From NCBI GenBank assembly GCA_022844565.1, contig JALHLK010000032.1, forward strand, positions 1-57,714: a DNA stretch of 57,714 nucleotides, given 5' to 3'. This DNA comes from Saprospiraceae bacterium (GTDB lineage Bacteria; Bacteroidota; Bacteroidia; Chitinophagales; Saprospiraceae). Shown here one piece after another: positions 34,515 to 41,402 of this stretch. Within the stretch, counting starts at the first letter, position 1, and the number at the start of each line of letters is the position of its first letter. The position numbers were made by a program, and so were the translations under genes. The notes below the pieces were generated by a model, which saw only the letters and a list, made by a program, of their open reading frames with translations, had not been told where the DNA came from and ran no database searches.

Positions 34515-34718
34515 GCAAAATAGTAGTGAAGCACATGAGCTGCGTAAAAAATTGATATCCGAAATATCAATTTAGCAGCGAACTAAAACCAACTGGATTT
34601 TAGCTTCTCCAATAATTTTTGCAGCCTTAGCTGCATAGAGGACGGAAAATTGAGTACTGAAACTAATATGAAGCATAATTTTCTTGAAGTTAATTTCCAA
34701 TGCGTAATATGGGTTAAA
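34471..34718 (+). repeat. Mosaic hairpin repeat, copy C
   Basis: Perfect 18-bp terminal inverted repeats CCCATATTACGCATTGGA lie at 34476-34493 and 34696-34713. Internal hairpins are AAATTGATAT/ATATCAATTT at 34549-34573, enclosed by GCTGC (34539-34543) and GCAGC (34575-34579), and GCAGC/GCTGC at 34621-34634. The central part matches copy B, while the right part (about 34640-34690) matches copy A and not B. The right end overlaps the stop codon of the next minus-strand gene. Confidence 0.85.
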
Positions 34719-35010
34719 TCTTCCCTTGCAATTTGGCAAGAACTAGGTATCCGATGGTCACTATTATGTAAGGTAACCAAGAGATTAACACCCATTTTAT
34801 TCCTCCAAGGTAATTAGAACTCAACTCACCTACTTGAAATGATTTGTACAATATATACAATACTAACAACGAAGCAATAGCGAACACTTGTTTCATGAAA
34901 TATGGATTATTACCAGATACTTTAAAGATGGCATCATAGATATAATTAAAAGCCAGATAGCCAGTACCAGCTAGGAGACAATAAAATGTAAGTTGTTGTA
35001 AAAATTTCAT
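34714..35010 (-). CDS. Small membrane protein ending inside repeat copy C
   Basis: From the ATG at 35010 the product has 98 residues and three membrane segments (about 5-28, 38-55 and 70-92). The longer frame to 35073 overlaps the previous gene and is unlikely. The stop codon TAA (34714-34716 on the minus strand) lies in the terminal repeat of copy C, so the original C-terminus may have been replaced. It starts 1 bp after the upstream gene and belongs to a four-gene minus-strand operon. Confidence 0.65.
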   Translation of the reverse strand: MKFLQQLTFYCLLAGTGYLAFNYIYDAIFKVSGNNPYFMKQVFAIASLLVLYILYKSFQVGELSSNYLGGIKWVLISWLPYIIVTIGYLVLAKLQGKI

Positions 35011-35011
35011 A

Positions 35012-35314
35012 CTACTGCCAATGTAGAGGTCCGTTAAAAAATAATAATCCAATAATAACCCAAGCCAAAGCAATCACAAACGCTGTAACTAGTATGATCA
35101 TTCCTTTCGTAAAATTTGCATTTAAATACCCATAGTGATAAGCTAAATATAGCCCAATTGCTAAAATAATGCCTCCACCCAGTAAAATTAATGCTTCGGA
35201 TAATTTTTTGTAAGGATCAAGGATTAAATCAAAGCTACTAAAAATACTAAAAAGAACAAGTAAGATGCTTACACCATACAATATAAAAAATACCGCCTTC
35301 GACAAAACTACCAT
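35012..35314 (-). CDS. Small membrane protein
   Basis: The 100-residue protein has three membrane segments (about 5-28, 40-60 and 70-92). No family was recognised. It overlaps no gene, with gaps of 1 and 18 bp to its neighbours in the minus-strand operon. Its general size and topology resemble the genes on both sides, which may be distant paralogues. Confidence 0.65.
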   Translation of the reverse strand: MVVLSKAVFFILYGVSILLVLFSIFSSFDLILDPYKKLSEALILLGGGIILAIGLYLAYHYGYLNANFTKGMIILVTAFVIALAWVIIGLLFFNGPLHWQ

Positions 35315-35332
35315 TTTAATGATTTTATTGAT

Positions 35333-35650
35333 TTAATTCCACTTTCCACCAGAAGAAAACACTAATAAAATTGCCCACAATATATAAAGAATGATCGCTA
35401 AAACAGGGATGTAAAATAAAATCTTAAATAATAGCCCAATACTTGGCAAAGTATAAATTCTGTATCCCAAAAATGTTAACGCGCATAATGTTAAACCGCC
35501 AAGTAGGTAAATCATTGGCATTTTAAATGATTCTTCGTGTCCTAAATGTACATTGGCAAAATATACAAAAAGATTCATGATTGCCATGTACATAACATAA
35601 GCAGCAGTTAGTCCATACAAAATCGTGGTAATAAGCGTTGTTGTATTCAT
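35333..35650 (-). CDS. Small membrane protein
   Basis: The 105-residue protein has three membrane segments (about 7-30, 45-65 and 75-98). No motif or family was recognised. It lies 13 bp downstream of the DUF3828-like secreted protein gene and is probably co-transcribed with it. Confidence 0.65.
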   Translation of the reverse strand: MNTTTLITTILYGLTAAYVMYMAIMNLFVYFANVHLGHEESFKMPMIYLLGGLTLCALTFLGYRIYTLPSIGLLFKILFYIPVLAIILYILWAILLVFSSGGKWN

Positions 35651-35663
35651 AATTATACTTTTT

Positions 35664-36245
35664 TTAATCTGGTTCTTTTAATGATATGTAATCGATATGC
35701 CACTTTTTATTGATCTTTTTGAGTTCCACTACGTATTTCCAATCATCCCATTGAGTATATCCAATTACTTCTCTAGTATTTTGGCTCATAGTACGTGATG
35801 TGTAGGTTAGCATTTTTAAATTTTTGAGGACAAGCTCTGGTTCTTGACTATGCAACACAAAGTCCATATCAAATCCTTCAGGAGGACCCTCTGATTGATG
35901 ATTTGTTATAAAATATTCAGCTTTGGAATTAAAATATTGCATCCACATTGTCACATAATTATCTGAAATGCAGCCACTGCTTTTAAGCTGTTGAAGATAG
36001 GCTCTGCATGCTGGTAGACTGACTTGGAAATTAGCGGAACTGTCTGTATAGATCAAAGTATGAAGATTGATCTCGCGATAATTCGATTTATACCATTCAA
36101 AGAACCCCGCGACACATTCAATAGCTTTTTTGTCTTCATTATTGTCTCCTTTACCAGTTGAAAAATCATTTATACTGACACCTGAAATATTAACGGAATT
36201 TAGACTTATAAATAGAATGAAAACTTTATGAATTAAATACATCAT
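35664..36245 (-). CDS. Secreted DUF3828-like protein
   Basis: The 193-residue protein has an N-terminal signal (about 1-22) and a helical then beta-rich domain with AIECVAGFFEWYKSNYREIN, LPACRAYLQQLKSSG and a final KINKKWHIDYISLKEPD. This resembles DUF3828/YbjP-type proteins. The function is unknown. It is the first gene of the minus-strand operon, which has a -7 element just upstream. Two ATG codons stand at the start. Confidence 0.65.
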   Translation of the reverse strand: MMYLIHKVFILFISLNSVNISGVSINDFSTGKGDNNEDKKAIECVAGFFEWYKSNYREINLHTLIYTDSSANFQVSLPACRAYLQQLKSSGCISDNYVTMWMQYFNSKAEYFITNHQSEGPPEGFDMDFVLHSQEPELVLKNLKMLTYTSRTMSQNTREVIGYTQWDDWKYVVELKKINKKWHIDYISLKEPD

Positions 36246-36261
36246 TTGAATCTTAAAAACC

Positions 36262-36269
36262 CAAAACTA
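36262..36269 (-). promoter_or_regulatory. Putative -7 element (TAGTTTTG on the minus strand)
   Basis: Exact TAnnTTTG match on the minus strand about 17 nt before the DUF3828-like start; it would drive the four-gene operon. Confidence 0.45.
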
Positions 36270-36787
36270 AAAAAGAAATCTATTTGAAAGTAAGTTTTTT
36301 ATATCAATAGGATAATTTTTCACTTAAGACGTTTTAATTATAGAATAAAGCAAATGAAACAGTTTTTTGTATGGTTAGCATAAATCTTTCTTTATAATCT
36401 TTATGTCTTAATCTAAGTGGGTAAATGATTATGAAGTCAACAAAATTTGGTATTTTTTAATAGATATTGCATAGCTTTCAAAACTTATTTTAAATTGTCA
36501 ATACTGCTCTGAGCAAAGGAGAAACGAATTAAAAAATTGTCCTAAAAAACAAGTAAAATTTAGGTAACCGTACTTTTGATACAAACCGAAATGAACAAAT
36601 TTACTTTTTTATTCAAATAGAGATATGTTTTAGAACGCAAATTTCACTTGAATTGGTAAAATCTACGGTATCTACCATTCTAAAACTATTAATACTGCAA
36701 GAGGCAAGACATTCCCCATTTTCCTTCATTCATTTGATATTTTCCGTCACTCATTGTTTAGTTGTTTTTACCAAATATAATGTGCCA
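36270..36787. other. Long intergenic stretch without a recognised gene
   Basis: More than 500 AT-rich bases lie between two divergent promoters. I see no open frame with coding character, no repeat copy and no RNA gene. The size exceeds what two promoters need, so an unrecognised small RNA or upstream control sites are possible. Confidence 0.4.
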
Positions 36788-36795
36788 TAACTTTG
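36788..36795 (+). promoter_or_regulatory. Putative -7 element, TAACTTTG
   Basis: Exact TAnnTTTG match 36 nt upstream of the start at 36831. Confidence 0.5.
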
Positions 36796-36830
36796 TGCTA
36801 TTATTAACTTATTAAAACAAAAATTCAAGA

Positions 36831-37571
36831 ATGAACAAAGAATTGGTATTTTTAAGAACATTTGCAGTAGTATGTGCAATTGGGGTTGTATTTATTTCAA
36901 TGTCTGCTTTTCAGAACAAAAAGAATCAAAAGTTTACGGAAATTGACGTAGAACGTATTAATGTGGTGGAGAAAGATGGTACTGTAAAAATGATCATCAC
37001 CAATGTGGATAGATTTCCCACAGGTACCGCTAAGATCAATGGCAGACCCACCAATGAAACCCGAAAAAAGCGATCTGGCATGTTGTTTTTCAATGAAGAT
37101 GGCATAGAGTGTGGTGGATTTATTTATGATGGTCAAAAAAATAAAAATGGACATAGCTCTGGACTGTCTTTAACTTACGATCAGTATGATGGAGACCAGG
37201 TAGTGCAATTGAAGACGGAGGATTATAGCGAAGGCAATAAAAGGATGGTCAGTAGTGGATTGATGTTCAATGATCGACCTTCTAAAGAATCTCAAATAAA
37301 GACAGGGCAAATCATGAAGGAATTGGAGGCCTTAGGTAAAAAAGACCCTGCTGCTGCTGATGTAAAATATAAAGAATATGAAGCTCAAGGCTTAGTAGGT
37401 GGGGCACCTCGAATGTTGATAGGAAAATCAAGAAGTGAAAGCAATGGACTTTTTCTTTTTGACAATAAGGGTATGCCTAAAGCCATGTTTTACGTTGACA
37501 AAAACAACAATGCTAAACTAGAGTTTTTTGATGAAAAAGGTGGAATTATCGCTTCGTTTCCTCAAAAATAA
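36831..37571 (+). CDS. Hypothetical exported or membrane-anchored protein
   Basis: The 246-residue protein has a single N-terminal membrane segment (about 10-27). A hydrophilic domain follows with repeated beta-hairpin motifs ending in phrases such as RSGMLFFNEDGIECGGFIYD, SNGLFLFDNKGMPKAMFYVD and AKLEFFDEKGGIIASFP. The repeated pattern F-D/N-x-x-G suggests a beta-helix or blade-like fold. No family is recognised. It stands alone and is closed by a strong terminator hairpin just downstream. Confidence 0.7.
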   Translation: MNKELVFLRTFAVVCAIGVVFISMSAFQNKKNQKFTEIDVERINVVEKDGTVKMIITNVDRFPTGTAKINGRPTNETRKKRSGMLFFNEDGIECGGFIYDGQKNKNGHSSGLSLTYDQYDGDQVVQLKTEDYSEGNKRMVSSGLMFNDRPSKESQIKTGQIMKELEALGKKDPAAADVKYKEYEAQGLVGGAPRMLIGKSRSESNGLFLFDNKGMPKAMFYVDKNNNAKLEFFDEKGGIIASFPQK

Positions 37572-37584
37572 AATAATGGTTGCG

Positions 37585-37621
37585 ACAAAAGTAGCTTCTT
37601 AGTGAAAGGAGCTACTTTTGT
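37585..37621. terminator. Strong terminator hairpin overlapping a promoter element
   Basis: ACAAAAGTAGCT and AGCTACTTTTGT form a perfect 12-bp stem with a 13-nt loop, just after the stop at 37571. The right arm contains TACTTTTG (37613-37620), an exact -7 element about 23 nt upstream of the kinase start at 37643. One site may thus end one gene and start the next. Confidence 0.65.
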
Positions 37622-37642
37622 GTCCAATATTATTGAATAAAA

Positions 37643-38674
37643 ATGAAAAATACCTGGAATAAGCTATGCGCTCATAGATACTTCATTGTATTTATTACCG
37701 TTTTTGCATACGTGGAGTCTGTTTATTCGCGCATTTCATTTTGGGATGCTATTGATAGATATACCTTCACGCCTGACGCGGCTATTGCTGTTTTAATTCA
37801 GACGTCATTGCTATATTTGATATTGCTTTTTTTCTTGAGAAGGTGGCAAAAATTAGAATTCCTCAATACCAAGGAATTAATAAAAATAGGCGTAATCTCC
37901 ATCTTTTTGTATCTAGTCCTGTTAAAAGTTATCGGATTATTGATCTCATTTGGCTTTGATACCATAGAGCGCAATTTTAACAAAGAGACTTTCCTTCTAT
38001 CGATGCTTATGGATTTTTTAGGGGCATTTATTTACGGTAGTTTTTTTCTCACTTACTATTATTTTAATAAAAGTAAAAATTATCAAACACAACTTGTGAA
38101 TTACAGCGAAGCACTTTCAGAAAGTAAAATCCATCAGTTAAAGTCTCAAATGAATCCACATTTTTTATTTAACAATCTAAATATCCTCGACCAATTAATT
38201 GATGAGGATAAACATAAGGCATCAGATTTTCTAAACGAGTTTAGTGAAATATATCGTTACGTTTTACGTGCTTCAGATCAAAAACTTATTGCTATCTCAG
38301 AAGAATTGGACTTCGCAAAAAGGTATTTTAAACTTATCGAATATAAATACGGTAAATCATATCAGTTCGAGATTAAAGCTAATGCTCTACATGGCTTCAT
38401 CCCTCCAATGACACTCCAATTATTAATAGAAAATGTAGTAAAACACAATCTCGGTACTGGGGAGGAACCAATAGTAATCTCCATAAATTTTCTTCAAAAA
38501 ATCGTCGTATCGAATAATATAAACAAAAAAAACACCTCGTTACCAACTTCAGGTAAAGCTTTAAATAATCTAAAAGAGCAGTACAAATTACTCAGTGATC
38601 AAAGTATAGAAATAAAAGAGTCAAATAACCTATTTATCGTAGAAATTCCAATAATAAAATCAAGTCAAATATGA
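37643..38674 (+). CDS. LytS-type sensor histidine kinase
   Basis: The 343-residue protein has four membrane segments (about 14-30, 45-65, 83-105 and 120-142) and a cytoplasmic kinase with the phosphoacceptor His173 in LKSQMNPHFLFNNLN. The ATP-binding end shows LIENVVKHN but lacks a clear glycine-rich G2 box, usual in this family. It overlaps the response regulator gene by 4 bp (ATGA), so the two are translationally coupled. Confidence 0.9.
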   Translation: MKNTWNKLCAHRYFIVFITVFAYVESVYSRISFWDAIDRYTFTPDAAIAVLIQTSLLYLILLFFLRRWQKLEFLNTKELIKIGVISIFLYLVLLKVIGLLISFGFDTIERNFNKETFLLSMLMDFLGAFIYGSFFLTYYYFNKSKNYQTQLVNYSEALSESKIHQLKSQMNPHFLFNNLNILDQLIDEDKHKASDFLNEFSEIYRYVLRASDQKLIAISEELDFAKRYFKLIEYKYGKSYQFEIKANALHGFIPPMTLQLLIENVVKHNLGTGEEPIVISINFLQKIVVSNNINKKNTSLPTSGKALNNLKEQYKLLSDQSIEIKESNNLFIVEIPIIKSSQI

Positions 38675-39438
38675 TAAAAATTGTCATAATAGAAGACGAA
38701 ATCCCTGCAAGGAAAAAGCTAAGGAGATATATTGAATCGATGGAAGAAGCTATTGATATCATTGCTGAAATTGATACTGTATCCAAGGCCATCGAATTTT
38801 TAAATCACAATACACCCGATATAATCTTTTCTGATATTGAGCTATTGGATGGTAAAGCTTTTGAGATATATCATCAAGTACGATTGACATGCCCAATCAT
38901 ATTTATCACAGCATACGATCAGTTTTGGATGGATGCCTTCGATACCAATGGTATTGACTACTTGCTCAAACCATTTTCCTTAGATCGATTTCAAAAAGCT
39001 TGGAATAAATGGCGATTATTGAGCTCAAGTTCCAGTGAAAATGAAACATTAATCAATAAATTAACTAAAATTATTGAGCAAAACACAACACCAAAATCTT
39101 ATAAAAAGCGCTTCACAATTCAAAATCAACAATCCATTTATTTTTTAGAAATTCAGAATGTCACTTACTTCGATGCCAATGAAGGTTTAGTCTTCGCACA
39201 TGATGTAAATGGTAAAAGGCACGTACTTACTGAGTCCACACTTAAGGAATTAGAAATTCATCTCGATCCATCCGAATTTTTTAAAATCAACCGTAGTGAA
39301 ATCGTTCAAAAACTATTTATAGAAAAAATAGAAAGATATTCTAAAAATACCTTATCGGTAAAATTAAAGGGCTTGCAGAGGTTTTTGGTGACGAGTCAGA
39401 GTTGTACGGGGGAGTTTAGGAGGTGGATTTCGGATTGA
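38671..39438 (+). CDS. LytTR-family response regulator
   Basis: The 255-residue protein has a receiver domain with IIEDE at 6-10, the phosphoacceptor Asp55 in IIFSDIELLDG and the Lys in DYLLKPFS, and a C-terminal LytTR domain (about 155-255). It forms a two-component pair with the kinase that overlaps its start. It is a paralogue of the LytTR regulator at 23458. Confidence 0.95.
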   Translation: MIKIVIIEDEIPARKKLRRYIESMEEAIDIIAEIDTVSKAIEFLNHNTPDIIFSDIELLDGKAFEIYHQVRLTCPIIFITAYDQFWMDAFDTNGIDYLLKPFSLDRFQKAWNKWRLLSSSSSENETLINKLTKIIEQNTTPKSYKKRFTIQNQQSIYFLEIQNVTYFDANEGLVFAHDVNGKRHVLTESTLKELEIHLDPSEFFKINRSEIVQKLFIEKIERYSKNTLSVKLKGLQRFLVTSQSCTGEFRRWISD

Positions 39439-39622
39439 TTTAAGAACTAGAACTTTTGTTAGATCGAAATTAGGACTTACACTCTACTTTCTTTTTACAA
39501 TAAATCGATAAAATTAAAACAGCAAAGGAAATCTTGACAAAAAAGATTCTAACTAAAGTCTTATCCTTGGGAACCAAAAATATATTTTTCACGTTAGCAT
39601 CTGATATTATCAATTTCATTCA

Positions 39623-39820
39623 ATGGATATCGCAATACAAAAAGCAGAATTAATAGAATGGATAGGTTCTCTTACTGATGAGGCTATCATAAAAGATATT
39701 ATGGCTGTGAAAACAAAAAAAGAATTTGATTTTGAAAAAGAATGGGCAAAGAGTGTTAGTATGGAAAATGCTCTTGAAAGATCAAAACACTTTATTTCTG
39801 CACTGCCTTGGAAAAAGTAG
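39623..39820 (+). CDS. Small antitoxin-like protein
   Basis: The 65-residue protein is helical and charged (IQKAELIEWIGSLTDEAIIK, then KEFDFEKEWAKSVSMENALE). Bacteroidota often encode proteins of this size and type directly before RelE/ParE toxins. Its 3' end overlaps by 13 nt a short frame with a ParE-like beginning (39808), so I read it as the antitoxin of a type II module whose toxin has decayed. A link to a known antitoxin family is not proven. Confidence 0.6.
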   Translation: MDIAIQKAELIEWIGSLTDEAIIKDIMAVKTKKEFDFEKEWAKSVSMENALERSKHFISALPWKK

Positions 39821-39909
39821 AAATTTTAATATCGAACGAAGTAATCGACCATCTTAATAAACTAATCCTTACCCTGTTTTTAAAGGATTGCAACCTGGGT
39901 TACTTATAA
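39808..39909 (+). pseudogene. Truncated RelE/ParE-like toxin remnant
   Basis: A TTG-started frame overlapping the preceding antitoxin-like gene encodes 33 residues: EKVEILISNEVIDHLNKLIL, then TLFLKDCNLGYL and a stop. The opening strand and helix resemble the start of ParE/RelE-type toxins in Bacteroidota, which are about 95-105 residues. The C-terminal core, including the catalytic region, is absent, so the toxin is inactive. Confidence 0.45.
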
Positions 39910-40102
39910 TTTATATCTTAGATTCCTTCCGGGTATTTTCTAAAGTCGCAATACATTAAAATCAGCCTAATCAAAACCACAAACTACTCCATATCCATTT
40001 TTAATTGACCTTACTTTATAAAAATCCACATAGAACCCAAGAGTTTCATTTGTAAATATTATTTTTACTCTATTTTAAAGAATAAAGTGAATTCAAATTA
40101 AA

Positions 40103-41098
40103 ATGAGTAAAAGCGAATCTATTAAACTGACCATCTTACTTGCTATCTTTTTCATATGCTGTACAGAGAAAGCGTTTAGTCAAAGTTCAAAAAATAGTGA
40201 TCTAATTAAAGTTTTGATCATTGATGGGCAAAACAACCACGAACATTGGCCTAAAATCACATTTATGATGAAGCAATACCTAGAGGAATCAGGTAAATTT
40301 ACAGTGGATGTAAAGCGAACACGCTATACGTGGAAAGGGGAGGATTTTATTCAAAAATTTAAAATAGAAGACATAGAAGAAACTAAACCACTTCCTAAGT
40401 CTGAACCTGACCCAAATTATAGACCCAACTTTAAGGCTTATGATGCGGTGATCTGTAATTTTGGCTGGCAAGCAGCACCTTGGAGTGACGAAACACAGCA
40501 AGACTTGGAAAAGTACATGAAAGAAGGTGGTGGATTGGTAATCGTTCATGCAGCCAATAACTCATTTCCAAATTGGCCTGCATACAATAAAATGATTGGT
40601 CTTGGAGGTTGGGGTGATCGAAGCGAAAAAGATGGACCTTATGTGTATTACAACCAAGAAGGAAAATTGGTACGAGATATGACTCCTGGAAGAGCGGGGA
40701 GTCATGGAGCCCAAACTGAGTTTTTGATTACCTCAAGAAATCAAAAGCACCCCATCACCAAAGGTATGCCAAAGATGTGGATGCATACTATGGATGAAAT
40801 ATATTGTAAACTGCGTGGACCTGCGGAAAATATGACAGTATTGGCTACCGCATTTTCACCTAAAAATGATAAAGGTACAGATATGAATGAACCAATGATG
40901 ATGACGGTGAATTTTGGGAAAGGAAGGATTTTTCACACGGCACTTGGACATGCGGACTATTCAGTAGAATGTGTAGGTTTTATAACATATCTTCTAAGAG
41001 GTACACAATGGGCCGCTACCGGTAAAGTGAACATACCAGCTCCGGTAGATTTTCCTACAGAAAGTAAAATTAGTTTGAGAAAATTTGCAGAAAAATAG
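40103..41098 (+). CDS. ThuA domain protein, secreted
   Basis: The 331-residue protein has a signal peptide (about 1-26, ending AFSQ). The ThuA (trehalose utilisation, glutamine-amidotransferase-like) domain is seen as IKVLIIDGQNNHEHWPKI, YDAVICNFG, YMKEGGGLVIVHAANNSF, HPITKGMP and GRIFHTALGHADYS near the C-terminus. It lacks an amidotransferase Cys, as usual. Members act on sugars or are coupled to keto-sugar enzymes, but no partner genes are near. It is monocistronic. Confidence 0.9.
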   Translation: MSKSESIKLTILLAIFFICCTEKAFSQSSKNSDLIKVLIIDGQNNHEHWPKITFMMKQYLEESGKFTVDVKRTRYTWKGEDFIQKFKIEDIEETKPLPKSEPDPNYRPNFKAYDAVICNFGWQAAPWSDETQQDLEKYMKEGGGLVIVHAANNSFPNWPAYNKMIGLGGWGDRSEKDGPYVYYNQEGKLVRDMTPGRAGSHGAQTEFLITSRNQKHPITKGMPKMWMHTMDEIYCKLRGPAENMTVLATAFSPKNDKGTDMNEPMMMTVNFGKGRIFHTALGHADYSVECVGFITYLLRGTQWAATGKVNIPAPVDFPTESKISLRKFAEK

Positions 41099-41173
41099 GT
41101 TGATTATCAAAGGTTGGAGTGTCATTGAAAAGCGGGTCATTTTGATAATAAGTATTTTAAAGTCGCCAATTAT

Positions 41174-41197
41174 AAATACTTAAAAAATTAAGTATTT
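41174..41197. terminator. Bidirectional terminator hairpin
   Basis: AAATACTTAA and TTAAGTATTT form a perfect 10-bp stem with an AAAA loop and T-runs on both strands, between the convergent ThuA and TonB-dependent receptor genes. Confidence 0.65.
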
Positions 41198-41285
41198 TTC
41201 TCATTGACAAATTTCGAATTAGCAAGTTAAAAGGTTAATAGGCTTTCAAAGTTTTTTCAACTAAATTCGTCTAATAGCCCCAGAT

Positions 41286-41309
41286 TATAATTGGGCCCAA
41301 ACAATTATA
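41286..41309. other. Second hairpin in the convergent gap
   Basis: TATAATTG and CAATTATA form an 8-bp stem with an 8-nt loop including GGCCC. It may serve as terminator for the minus-strand receptor. The remaining part of this 304-bp gap shows no gene. Confidence 0.35.
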
Positions 41310-41402
41310 CTCTTTTCCAAGGGGCCTAATTTTAAAATTACAAAGTTTTATTTTGAATTAGGGGTTCCTTTGTTTAAATTAATGATTTAATTGATAAATA
41401 GA

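Noticed and set aside
36270-36787. Small RNA gene or riboswitch
   Set aside because: No stable extended fold or known motif could be recognised by eye.
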